From positions 7,529,501 through 7,593,500 of the forward strand of contig BSDZ01000003.1 of the NCBI GenBank assembly GCA_030268105.1: a stretch of 64,000 nt of DNA, given 5' to 3'. Source of the stretch: Volvox africanus (lineage: Eukaryota > Chlorophyta > Chlorophyceae > Chlamydomonadales > Volvocaceae). Positions 1-12,690 of this stretch are shown here, in pieces. The notes under the pieces were generated by a model. The model had not been told where the DNA came from. It did no database searches and saw nothing but the letters and a program-made list of their open reading frames with translations. Every line of letters starts with the position of its first letter. Position 1 is the stretch's first letter. Position numbers and translations under genes: made by a program.

Positions 1-2475
1 ATGCAACAGCAATGCGCCAAGCCATACCATTTAGCCTGTGGTATCTCCCGGCAACGGCGGCTAAGAGGCACAAGTAAGAGGTGGTTTCTCACGACAGTTG
101 CAGTTGGGGATATAGCCACTACACAAGCTGTGTATGGGATTGGGCTCCGGGAGAGGCAGGAATCATGGCAGGAATTCCCTGACGCGACATCCTCTCGCAG
201 GTAGCCACTTAATGGGTCAAACCGTGACATGGAATACCTGCATTCTCCACGTGCTAGCTAAGCTGCTTCGCTTCCCTCACCCCATCTCCCCGGCGAACAC
301 AGGGAAACTTCAAAAGGGAGATCGACAGGCACGGGCGAGAGAACCGAACGAGCCAACCCCGCTGTCCATCAGTCACATCACCGGACCACAATTCTCTGCA
401 ATAGCGTAGACACCACAAGCAGACCGTCACCCCCACCGCGCATGAGCACACAAACAAGGAAACAGAGACATGCGTACATGTGTACTAAGGAAATGACTTG
501 CAGTCGTAGGCATCAGCGGAGTGGTCGACAAGGGGTTGGGCCTTGTTGCAGTCTCATGGGCGCGCATGTTGTTTTTGGGCCGCAAGCGGTTTTGTCCATG
601 TTATCAAATCATCACCCGAAGTCGCACACCCAGGGACGAACGGAAGGCAACACAGTAAAAGCGGCCAAGGGCTGGAGCAGCCGCGCCGGAATCAGTGGCG
701 ACAATAGGCCCGGGCCGCACTCAAGCATTCGGTTGAGTCGAGTCCAAACAGGGGAGGGAGCGAACTAGACGGGCCAAAAGAAGGATTAAGAGGGGCGGCT
801 CATTGTGACAATAAGCAATAGCCTATCTCTCTCGGTGTGGTACTTAACACTCGTGATAATGTGACCAGACACACCTGTCAAGCGACAAATTTACATGCAC
901 GTCACAGATGACCTCCCCCTACTAAGCATGCGCTCGCTTATGTTCAGAAGAGCAACCAGCAGGTCCGAAGACGTCCAGTGCGGGCTGCTTCACCCGTCAC
1001 AGACTCTCTGCACCCTCCAAGAGTGAACGCCTTCTTAAAAATCCTCTCTGGACATCATCATTTACTCATAGCAAGGTGGAAGGGCCCCCCCATCCAAGGT
1101 CAATCTTCCACAAGGCTGCGCCCGGGCAACCACAGATGTGCAAGAGAGACAAATTAGCGCATTAGATCCAAACAGGATTGCGCGCACGGCCCTGGAGCCG
1201 CAACCACCACCACCTGCACCACCACCAGCAGCAACACAGACCGACATCTCCGGAATCAACCCACGACCGTACTGAACCAGACCTCGCACATACCCCACTG
1301 TCGCCATGGCGAGTTCTGCTGTTGCTGTAATTACATCATCTCCACCGCCTGCCGACTTCGTGAAGCCGCCAGCATAACGACAACTGGCTGCCAGAACAAG
1401 ACCCGTGATTAGGCCCATGCATCTACTGTCCGTTGCCACAGTAAGACAAATTTACATAGTACGATAACGGCAAATGCTACATAGGGTTATCATCTGGACG
1501 AAGGAACCTCTACAGAACACGGGAAGCGCCGGCAGGGTAAGAAGCCCATGCCATGTGTGACCACAGGCGAGGTGGCCATGTGTCCACATGTCTGTCTGCG
1601 CATATGCCTCTCAATTCCGACCTTGCGCTCCTCGTACCACATGGCATGGCTGTACATATCGGTCGTGGCTGCCCCGAATGCCCTTTGCTGTTTCCCAGGG
1701 TGCTGTCCTGCAGAGCAAACCCTAATGTAAAAAGACAGTCGGAGCCGCAGCTGGTACGAGAAGGTACTGCAGATTTTCTTAGGACTGTTGGGCCGCCGGG
1801 GGGAGCAAGCCAGTGTCCTGAAGTCGGCATCGTCTTGGGTTGGGGCAACGCAAGATTCTCTATGCAACATGATCCACCGTTATCATCACACCGCCACCGC
1901 CGCCATCGCCAAAAATACCAGCACCGTTGCATCGCTGCGCCATCCGTTGTTAACCATGAGGGAAGAGAGGCGGCGGGAGTTCAACCACCACCGAGTGATG
2001 TTCGGACACCCCTCGCACCCTCCGCGCTGAGATATCCCTCGCCTCACCTAAGCTCCGCCACGGTGCAAAACAGCAGTTCAACATCGGGACTCCCGTCCTG
2101 AGCAGGCAGTCACTGGGTACGCTCGCCGCTTACTCCGCGGCCTCTTGTTTACAGACGGCACAACTCCGCATTCCGATCCCACGCTCACTGTGCGCCCGAC
2201 CACAAATAGTACCCGGGTACGCCCCCAGCACCCTCACTCTTCCAGCCGCCCGGATGACGAGAGCTTTGGTAGTAACAGACTGGCGGATGGACGGACAGAC
2301 ATAGGGAGAGTACTGCACCGCAAGTTGTTGTGCCCGCGATTTATCACCTGGGCATATAGAGGCAGTTGGGGAGCGTCTAAAACACACTGCACTGCCATCA
2401 CCCGACGGCTGTCCTCCACTTCCAGTAGCCGCATGGAAAGCAGACGGCCGCCGAGTCGTGGCGTCACCATTGGTT
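1..2475. other. Left flank without recognisable gene
   Basis: Short open frames occur on both strands, but none shows a recognisable domain or a convincing chain of in-phase exons. The part nearest 2475 is the probable 3' UTR of the minus-strand AKIN beta-gamma gene, with a TGTAA candidate at 2153-2149. I see no RNA gene or mobile element here. Confidence 0.5.
2149..2153 (-). terminator. Candidate TGTAA poly(A) signal of the AKIN beta-gamma gene
   Basis: The minus strand reads TGTAA about 320 nt after the stop codon. TGTAA is the standard chlorophyte polyadenylation signal. A pentamer can occur by chance, so this is only a candidate. Confidence 0.35.
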
Positions 2476-5400
2476 CTATGTCAAGAACAGGTACTGGGCC
2501 ACATCCGAGAGCGAAATGACCCCCTCCACCCTCTTGGTCTCTGGATGCACCACCACCAGCCGCCTCACCCCGGGCACTGCCAACCTCTCTACCACCGTCC
2601 GCAGCGTGTCGTCCTTTGTCACAACCCACACGCGACAACCCGAATGGGCAGTAATGGAGCCGGCGGATGAGCAGCTACCACCGGAGGCACCACCGAGTGC
2701 ACCGGCAACGACTCCACCAACACCGGTGCCGCTTCCGGCGCCACCTACGGCAGCCGCCGCCGCTGCCGCAAACTCGGCCGCGATGCCTCCCATCCCTGGC
2801 GTTGGCACGGTGTGCTGTGCCCCGGTGCCGCCGCTGACAGACGTGGTGTTTGAAGACGCGGGCCCCGCTACACCCACTTGGCCCTGGGTCCAAGCGACAG
2901 GGCTGTTGAGTGCGAGGGACAAGCCCTGTCCCACCTGTGTGTGCGGGCAACCAAGCAAAAGATAACACAAACAGATCCGAGACATGACGACGTATTTCAC
3001 ATGCGTGCAGTATGTGCAGAACGAATACGAATATTCATAATTCCTCGTTACCACCGCTATCTTGTGGAGGATCATTATGGCTACACAGCCTGCACAAGGC
3101 CCTCCTTGGAAAGCCAGGACTCTCGGCCAAGGCCTTTTGCCTTGCACGATTGTATGAGTGTTCAGAGCTGCCTTATCTACATGCATAGATAAGGCATAAA
3201 GCACCGACATTAACAAGGGACGCAACTACCTCCCCCCTCTCCCTCCCCCCTCCCAGTCCAGATCCCTCATTGCCCACCGTGACGTCCTCCCACTGCAGGC
3301 GGTTGTATGCCCCCCCTTTGCAGAGGTCCGTGATTTGGCTGCGCGCGTATACATCCACCAGACACCGCTTCTCGTCCACGACGGGCAGCGCGGACACACC
3401 CGCCTCCAGCAGGAGGGCCAATGCGCTAGTGAGGGACGTGGACACGGTCACCGTGTGGAGGGGCTGCGTGGATAACAGGAGCGATGGGTGAGGGTGGGAC
3501 TCGATTACCCGAACGGTGTCATGCAACACAGGTACACACCCAGTGAACAAGAGTAGTATCAAGACATAATTTACAATCCTAACATACAATTCTTATAAAC
3601 AAGAGTAGTCGGGGAGGGTGTACATAAAGCACACTGAGTGCTGGCGGAAAGAAGTCTAGCAGGATGGAATCAGGAATGTGGGTTCCTATGCCCTGTTCTG
3701 TGCCTTCGTGAGCAACTGAGCAACCCAGAACAAGCCAGGAGTCAGGTGGAACCAAGAAGGCTTTGAGGACCGTTTCCCGACGGTGCGGCGCGTCAGGCAG
3801 CCATACACACGCATACACACGCAGATGCACACACTCACTATCTCCCTCTCCCTCATACACAAACCCTCACACCCTGACATACACTCTCTCGCTACCTCTC
3901 TCATACATACCCTCGCACACTCACTCCGTCAGATGTTCCTTTTATCAACCCGCCAACTTCCCCACCTGCAGCTTCCTCCATTGTCGCCGCTCCTTAGAAT
4001 CCGGCAGAAAATCTGCGTGCGCCACTGCCGCGTCGGGGCTCCACGTCCCTAGCGGCAGCGATCCCAACGGCTGACTGAGCAGCGGGAGCGAAGCTAGCGA
4101 GGCGCGGAAGTGGCGCATGAGGCAGGCCAGCACTCCGCTCAGCGTGGCGAGGTGAAGCACGTGGGGAGGCTGGAGGAAAAGGCCGCGAACGGATAAACAG
4201 GGTAAACGGATAACTGAATGTGAATAACGACAAAAACAAAAACTGAAAACGCAAATAGGGGAAGAAGACAAGGACGGGATATCATGGGCGTCAGATCGTT
4301 GACCTAGCGCCCGTTCATGCCAGCTGGGAGACACTTATTCATCTACACGCAAAAGCACGCGAACGCACATCCACATCCACATCCACAGGCAAGGCAACGC
4401 CCGCACGCGCCCCCACACTCAAGGACTCACCTCCGGTCCCCCGGGGTCCCCGCTCAGCACCGGCGCCATTGAGCACTTATTGGCCGCCAGTCTCGCCACC
4501 ACCTTGGCCAAGTCCTCGTCCGGCAGTACGTACACTAGCCGCTTGGGCTCCCGTCCCTCCGCCGCCGCCTCCTCCCGCAGCCCCCGGATCGTGTGTGCGT
4601 CCATCTCCACCTCCGACATGGGGTTGGCGCCCGAGGACACGGAGTGACGCAGGCGGCGCAGTATGGATATGAAGTCGGACGCCGAGATCACTCCGGGGAT
4701 ACAGCGCTCCACAGAGTCCCACAGCGGAGCAGAGGCGGTTCCCTAGGGGCCATGGGGGCCATGGGGGCCATGGTGATGATGCTGGTGATGATGAAGGGGG
4801 TGGCGATGATGATAAGTGGTGATAGTGGCGATGATGATAAGTGGTGATAATGGTGGCGATGCTGGTGGCGATAATGGTGATGATGCTGGTGGCGATAATG
4901 GTGGCGATGGCGATGATGGTGATGGTGGCGATGGTGGCGATAACGGTGGTGATAATGGTGATGATGATAAGTGGTGGTGGGTTAAGGTAAACCAATCAGC
5001 ATCAGGTGCGACATGAACGTGAGAGGAGTGTGATGTTGCGCTCGCGGAATGGGCACGTGCGCATCAGGCTTCACAAGCCCCGTCGTGCATCCCTGTGTAC
5101 CGAAATCCTCCCTAGCCTCTCACCTGTTCATGCAGCGCATGGAAGGCCTGTCGTACAGGCAGATCCAAATCCAGTATTACCACTTTGCCGCTCTCTGGTA
5201 TGAGCTCGTACGCGGTGTGCGAGTGGAGGAAGTCCAAGATCTTCTTTCGGGTGTACTCCTACGCTCAAGAATGGGGAGGGGGAATGAATGGGAGGGGAAA
5301 GAGATTTCGCCTTGTTATTAGCAACGAGATGCGAAGCGCCCAGATGAGCAGCCCAAATGGAAGACATTGCGGTGGGAAAAATCTTCCACCAGCCACCACC

Positions 5401-8400
5401 ACCACCACCATCACCACCAGCGCCGCAGAGACTCGGAGAATCCAGATTCCAATCCAAATCCAAGATTAGGTTTAAAAAGCCGCGTGCGTGTCCCCATGTG
5501 CACAGGGGGGGCCACCCGGGCGACAGTGAGGCAGCTGCGGGCAGTGCGGCAGTTCGCCAGTTGGCAGCAACGCCCTGGTTATCCGCCGTCCGATGGGGAT
5601 CTAACCATTTTCTACACGATGCAAAAATGGGGAAACTGTTACAGGAAGGAGCGGATGGCGCTGCTGCAGTGACGGCGGGCTTCAACAGCTCTGCGTCCAG
5701 TCCGCCACCAGCTCGGCTGCTGCTCGCGGAGGAACATTCGTTGCCTCGGGAAGACATCCTTTATCCTGCAGGCTTCCCCTCCCCCCCACGATTCGGCTTA
5801 TTTTGTGCCGCTTCGACGTTGCGGTAGGGGCAACTGAACCAGCTGCCCCTACCTCTGCATCATCCGGGACCCAACACCTTCACAAGGCGCGCTGGGAACA
5901 GGAAGGGTAGGTCCGCATCATCCAGGTCCACCCTAATCTCTTCCCTTCTTTTGCTGCAGAGCCGGAGGGAGCTGAAGGCCGCACCCGTTCCGAGATTGGT
6001 ACCGCGCCCCTCGTGTGATGTCAAATGTAGCCAACTGGGCCTTCAACCGCCCGCCGCCGGCAGAAGGCCGCTTCCACACCTTTTGCCAATCGGGCCTCGA
6101 GGCCCACAGTCTGTCCGCCGATGAACGCTTAATCCCTGTCACTGCCGTTGCTGCTGTGTCTGGGCAAAGTGCAACTTTCGATAACCGCGATAACACAGAA
6201 TATAACAAAGTCGCCAGACATGGCTCAGGCTCCAGTTTTCAATACGGGGTACGATCGCGAGGGCGCTTGGTGGCCCCCCACTGCTTTGCTTTGCTTAGCT
6301 GCAACGTCAATCCAGTCTGTACAGCCGCCCGCTTTGCTACTCCGCCACCGTTGTGCACAGCGCCAGCTCCAGCCCAGCTCCAGCCAGCCAGGTTTGGCCC
6401 CCTTTCTCACTCTCCTGGTCCCTCACCCGCCACATCTCCAGCCAGCAAACTGTTCATCCAGCCACAAGCCGTGCGTCCAAGCGCGCCCACATCAGGGGTT
6501 TATGTCGCGGCCTCATCCTCTCGCCACTCGGCCGTTCTTTGGTCAAAATGCGCACCGCCAGACTTCCGATCCGGCGCCCTTCAGACTGATGTATTTATTT
6601 ATAAACCCTTAACACCCAGCCAACCAAACCCCCGCCTGTCCATCTTTTCGCATTTTGTTTCCGATAACTGTTTTAATACAGCCTTCGCATATTCGTGTGG
6701 CCCCGTGTGTTGTCTCCCCCCCAGACTCCATCCCCATGTGCCTGGTCGGTACTCACGGGCTCCTTTGGGTTGTGGATGACGATGGGTGGCACAACCGCCT
6801 CGGTCCCCCCCATGTCCACGTCTCCTTGGTGCGGTACCCCCTGGAGCGGACTGGTCTGCTGACCGGCCGAGAGCGTCCCCGTGTGGTGACCAAGTCCAAC
6901 GGAAGAAGGCGGCAACAGCGCCGGTACCGCCACCGACGAAGACTGCTGCTGCTGCTGCTGCGACACCACTGTCGCAGCGCCGCCCAGAACGGAGTGCTGC
7001 TGCAGCTGCTGCTGCTGTTGTTGTTGCTGTTGTTGCTGCTGTTGCAGCTGCTGTTGCGCCGCGACAGCAACGGCCGCCTGAGCTGCTTGCAAGGCGGCGG
7101 CCTGTTGGGCTGCGAGGTGTTGCGGGTCGACAAAAGCTACGGGACTGAGGGGATGGAGCATGGGAGGAGGGTCCAGGGTCCAGGGAAGGGTATTCTCAAG
7201 TTGGCAGGAGAAAGAGGGTAGGGAATCGGGTTCCGGGAAAAATGGGTTTGGAATACGCGTGCAGATGGAGACGGCGTCATAAACCTCACGAAGTGCGAAT
7301 GAAGCCTCACGAAGTGGGGTTATAGCGGAGTGGAGAAAGCTCTCACGGAACGAGGAGAAGCAGCGGACATAAACAAGGTATGAACGAGGCAGTTTCAGGG
7401 ATTGCTCGTATCACCCTAAACAGGCACACTGGGGAGACATTTGGGAATGCACGTGAGAACGGAGGATGGACAAACTGTGATTTGTAGCACAGGAGCTTGT
7501 CAAGTTGTGTGGCACACTCGTCTACGTATGTGGGTAAGAGTGTGTGTGTCGAAGTGTGGCTGCAAGGAAATGGGAGTCAGAAGAACCCAAAGAACCCAAA
7601 GAATCAGCAATATCGGGTAAAGGGAACGTGCGCGACCCAAATGCTGCCTTCCCGCTCCCCGCGGGGTGGGCGATTTTGTGGGCTTGCCGGCTTTGGTGTA
7701 GCAATGTAGCGTGTGCTCGGCATGGGGAGACAAAGCAGACGCGTTGTTCAGAGATGGTCCCGTTACGACACTAGACAGGGTCACGTGGAGCTGGCTGAAG
7801 CGGGATAGCGCTATGACAGAAAGCCTGTTAGGACAATGCCCGCGAAAATCAGATCCTATTGGTTAGGGATAAGGCCCCAGGTTACACATTGGATCAAAAT
7901 TACCGCGCGTTCGCGCGCGAAACGAAATTGCGGAACAATGCCAGTTGAGTTCCCCAGCTTACGTTGCAATAGAGGCTGTAGCAGGTTCTATTCTCCGGAC
8001 GAAGAGCCAGTTGTTGACGTTTCCTAGGGGGTCCGGCATAAACGGGGCGGTCTCGTCGTGCCGCCACTTGCCGTCTACTATGAACTTATACTGGTGGTAC
8101 CTGCGAGTCGTCGGTGCATAGATCCATTTTAAATTTGCATGGCTACCTGGATAACGGGCTAAGGATGCATGTGGACAAGTCTTAACGACCTGGCTTCTCA
8201 CCCGGGAGGCAGGTGCACAACTACGGCGAACACTCCGGGAGTACCGTCCACAGGAGCCATTGGAACTGTTTCGACCCAGCGTGTAAAGGAGCCGCATAGG
8301 TGGACCTGCATAAGCGCACAAATCCTTATTGGCGCGACGACTTTGGCCGACTCGGGCGGAGAGCCGCCGAAATGAGCTCTTGAGAATCCGAACTTTGTCA

Positions 8401-8452
8401 CCTGACGTCCTCCGAAGCGCCATACAAACCGTGTCGGTACAAAGTAGCTCAT
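2476..8452 (-). CDS. SNF4: AKIN beta-gamma (SNF4-like) energy-sensor subunit of the SnRK1/AMPK complex
   Basis: Regulatory subunit of the SnRK1/AMPK kinase, of the fused beta-gamma type found in plants and green algae. Nine exons join in phase to about 658 codons: 8452-8402, 8305-8202, 8100-7963, 7144-6757, 5258-5124, 4742-4431, 4169-3966, 3463-3278 and 2934-2476. The first three encode a CBM48 glycogen/starch-binding module ([36 protein letters not shown]). Exon 4 is a glutamine-rich linker of about 130 residues, a region much shorter in land plants. The remaining exons carry four CBS repeats, with landmarks [43 protein letters not shown] and [18 protein letters not shown]. The start ATG lies just before the CBM, as in plant homologues. 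Its 5' end faces the divergent legumain gene. CBS pairs of this family bind adenine nucleotides, so a role in energy sensing is inferred from homology. Confidence 0.93.
4741..4980. repeat. GAT/GGC-rich imperfect trinucleotide tract in an AKIN beta-gamma intron
   Basis: The tract consists of irregular repeats of GATGGTGAT, GATGATGATAAGTGGT and similar units. It fills most of the intron between the exons at 5258-5124 and 4742-4431. Open frames through it are compositional artefacts. Confidence 0.8.
6930..7070 (-). repeat. Polyglutamine-coding CAG/CAA tract inside AKIN beta-gamma
   Basis: Within the fourth exon the minus strand encodes a long near-pure Gln run broken by Leu, plus a second shorter run. 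CAG and CAA codons are mixed. The plus-strand reading is poly-Leu and is a shadow. Confidence 0.85.
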
Positions 8453-9931
8453 TTGGACGTTACTGAAGCAAGCCGCTCGCAGTCCTTCTCTTCCGCTGTG
8501 ACACTCCTCCCCTCATACTGCCAGCTCTGTCACCTAATAAAGCAGAAAGCTAAACTCATATAACTCCAAAGGCCCACCAGCCGCCTGGTGAGCCGCCCCG
8601 CCACTTGCGGGAGGTCGTTTTATTGGTACCCCGAAAGCTCTGCACGTCAATGCGGAAGCGATGTAATTATAAAAACAAGTCGTACTTGTGTAACAGTTTC
8701 TTTTATGCAATGCACCTTTTTTCATTACCTCCTGTTGTTTCATAGGCGCGCTACAATGGCACGCGATTAATGCTGACTTGGCATATTGTCTCTTCAGGGA
8801 GGCAAAGCCTGGATCCTGTAGACAATATAGATGACTTTTAGTTCGCCAGAATTCTAGTGCCAAATCGGTACGCATGTACTTGTCTGCTTTCTGTGCCTGA
8901 CGTCCGACTGTTGTGGCAGTTGCCCATTTTAACCCTGGCAAATCACATGTCAATATGAAAAGAAATGCGTCTTCAATACAAATTACAATTCATGCGCGTC
9001 GAAGACATGCATCTACACCCGCTCCTTAGACAGAGTGAGTTTAAGCCATGTCCCACACTGCTGGCGCAACGTTGGCATATACCTAAAAACAAAGCTCTTG
9101 TTATGCCACCGCTCCTTCCTATGTTCTTACCAGCCTTACATCTCAGAGGCACGGCGCCAGTTTTCTACGTATGTCTTTGCTTGGTTACACAATATTCCTG
9201 TACGATATACAGCTGTTGCACACCAGCCCCCAATTTCATACAAACCATACAACGCTGTGCCGAGGCCTCTCCACTATTAAGCGTTATAAAACTATTATGG
9301 GGTATATAACAAACCGTAAAATGCTTTCGGTGAATTCTGCCGACCCGTTACCCCCTCCAGTGCCTAACTGGCACACCGAGCAGTTAGGGTTCGGAAAGAC
9401 CCTTCCCTTAAGCAAAGCAGATTTTGGGGGCACGACGTCAAAGTAACGGGCTTCTGGGCCATGCGGGCTGGGCTGGAGTGATCGGCGGCGATGAAGCGTA
9501 GCCGTCCCCCTCGGATAACCCCATTATATGCGCATAATTGAGATTCTTGGTGTGAGACGTTGGTCTGATCTGAGCTAGGAAAGGGAGGCTTAGGACGGGA
9601 GACTCATTTCCCCGGGGCCCCAAAAAGGCGACGTCAAGCCAATAGTGTCGTACGTTCTGACCTTAAATCTTATATGGTACGGGCAATACTTCTTTGGACG
9701 GAAGCACGGGACAGGGGAAGGAAGGACGATGTACGGCTAGTCGTGAGACCTAACGGTATACACCTTCATTTACAGCTGCCAGGAAGATTGTCCTTAAGTA
9801 CTTATTGAATTAGTAAGCTCATTAAAAACTATACCTAAGTTAATAATGCTACAATTTGACATACTTTGTGAAGCTACTTTTGGGCCTGTTACAATTTCTG
9901 CCGGGCTTTAGCGATACCGAAATAACACGAC
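8453..9931. other. Divergent intergenic region between AKIN beta-gamma and legumain
   Basis: This 1.5-kb stretch separates two start codons that point away from each other, so it should hold both promoters. It is less G/C-rich than the flanking exons. I do not see a convincing TATA box at a standard distance, a coding exon or a repeat. Confidence 0.5.
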
Positions 9932-12647
9932 ATGCTTCGTTTGCGGCGTGACGTCAGTGCTCTGGTGGTATTGCTGATTACACTTGGGCAATCATGGCGC
10001 GAAGGTAAATGTCATTTGCGCGAAGGTGAAGTCTCCTCGGACCATGACAGTTGGCCAGCGCTGGCCGTGCCGAACGTTCACGGTTGCCTAGAAAACATCA
10101 CCATCAAGCCTTACGTAGAAGACATTTACATCAGTTATGAAGTGCCAAATCCATGCTTTTCTGTTCACGACGTGGTTCCGATGTCGCGCCTAGTCAGCAT
10201 ATATATATTCTCCTAACTGCCCGCGAACCTCTGCGCATCCCTGCAGGCCTGGCCCTTCGGCTGCCTTCTCTTAAATCTATGCGCACGTCGGTAAGGTGGT
10301 CTGGCGAAAAGACCATAAACGGGGATGCAAAACAACCCGATGCGGGCCGCGGACATCAAGACTGGCGCATGTCATCCAGAACGAACTTTGAACAATTGGA
10401 TTTATCGACGAAACGTCGAAAAGATTTTGACGATGGTGATGATTTGACGATCCGTAACCACTGGGCACTGCTGGTCGCGGGATCATCCGGGTGAGAACGG
10501 TAGTACTAGAGGGTCGTACTATTACCGTTAGTACGACATTAATATTTGTACTTCTCAAAATGTCTATTTCTATTTTTTATTTTCCAGATAGCTTTATTTT
10601 GCATTTCCCCTTCGATTGTGCAATTGTGCAATGAGAACGAGGAGCGTTTCTTTATCAGGGAAATCCGTGCACATAAATACGGCACGGCCAGTGACGGAGC
10701 TCACGCTGTTCCACCTGTATGTGTGTATAGAGGTGTGTATGTTGCTTATCACACTTGGGGGTATATCTAGGGATGTCAAAATGACAATACACCTCCCATC
10801 CCCACCCTATCCCTCGTTTGCGTTGCCGTACGTTCTCTCCCAACCACCTCCGGGAGTTAGTTGGTTCAACTACCGGCACCAGGCCGATGTGTGTCATGCT
10901 TACCATGTGCTGCTGCGCGGGGGGCTACGGCCTGCGCATATGGTCATTATGATGTACGACGACATCGCGTACGACACACAAAACCCATTTCCAGGGCAGA
11001 TATTTAACTCTCCAGGTGAGAGGGAGTTCATCAGTTTATCATGGGATAAGGAGGCAGCTGTACGACATAGCATTCTTTTCTCGTATTTTAAAGCCGTGTC
11101 GTGTCTCGTGTGTGTGTGGAGGGGGGTGACATGTACGGACTGCGCTAACCTAGTCGTACCCCCATGATGTCGAACCTCGCGGAGGGGATGTCGATATCAA
11201 CAGGCCTTCCCTACACTACGTCGGACGACGCAGCCGGTACCGTCCCACCATCACACGGTGGTGGTTACTGATTGTGGTGTTCAGCAGCAATACCTCGCCA
11301 CGACTCGTGTGCATAGAGCCCCCTTCCCCTGCTTCCCCCGCCCCGCTGCCGGCAAACCCTCAACCCGCCCACCTCGTGACTAACCCTGGCTGTCCGATCC
11401 GCAAGTCAAAACACACCATACAGTTGTTAACATCTCGTATCCTACTTAGGCTGTGGGTCGGGGCGGGGGGGCTGCTTGAATAGCTCCTTACCTCGTGTAA
11501 TGCTCCGGCCGTTGTCGGTAGGATAGTTAGTTCGTTGGTCGAGTTTTATCATTTACCCCTATAGTCCTCCCATCTCACGTGGAATATTCCTCACATCCCC
11601 GTACTGTCGTACATCGCAGGCGGACCTAATGTGTACGACGGTATCCGTGTCGACTACCGCGGTGCTGACGTCAACGCCGCTACATTCCTGGCCGTACTGG
11701 AGGGCAACGCAAGTGCCGTACCGCCTGGGAGCGGTTCTGGACGTGTGTTAGCCAGTGGGCCTTATGATCGCATTTTTGTGTTTTACAGCGATCATGGATC
11801 TCCTGGAGTGTTGGGAATGCCATCGGGTAAGTTTGTTGGCGGTTAGTGGTTAGCAGTATTCGTATGCCGTGTACCCGACCCCGCTAACCCTCCTCCGTCC
11901 ACCCCACCACCCCACCTCAAACAGGCAGCTTCCTCTACGCCGACCAGCTGGTGGGCGCTTTGCGGCGGAAGTACTCCAGGGGCGGCTACAAGGAGGCTGT
12001 GTTGTATGTAGAGGTGAGGGGAAGCGTACGGAACCAACTAACGAACCAACAAACAAAGGGGGGAAGAGTGACCTGGAGATGCGGGCGCGTGTCCGTGTGT
12101 GTATGTGTATGTGTATCTGTGTGTATGTATGTGTGTATGTGGAGGTGGAGGTGGGGCTCATTCCGGGTTGTCCTGGCTGTGAGTCAGTTCGCGCCCATGA
12201 AAGCCCGGATGATACCCCCCAACTGGGGGACTTGGACGGAGCTATACGTCGCCCTCCACTATCACGGTTACTCAAACTTTACAGCAGTACCTCCACAGCG
12301 GCAGTACCTCCACAGCGGCAGTCCCTCTACAGCGGCAGTACCTCCACAGCGGCAGTACCTCCACAGCGGCAGTAACAGGTCTCGTGTATTCGCCTCTGCC
12401 CCTGACCCCCTGACCCCCACCCCCACCCCCGGCTGCTGCGGCAGGCCTGTGAGAGCGGCTCCCTATTTGAGGGGCTGCTGCCACAAGACATTGCGACGTA
12501 CGCCACCACCGCCAGCAACTCGTTTGAGAGCTCATGGGGGACGTACTGCCCAGGTGAGGAGGGGGGGAGGAAGGGGGGGAGGAGGGGGGGTGAAGAGGGT
12601 CCCGTCCTTCCTCTTCCCTCTCGGTCCCAACATTCAGCATCCGACTT

Positions 12648-12690
<43 letters not shown>

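Noticed and set aside
1062..2101. Several overlapping frames of 120-180 codons on both strands
   Set aside because: No domain, no consistent splice partners, and the composition resembles UTR or intergenic sequence of this genome.
6655..7221. Plus-strand frame with a poly-Leu run
   Set aside because: It is the complement of the glutamine-coding exon of AKIN beta-gamma, which has family support and phase-consistent splicing on the minus strand.
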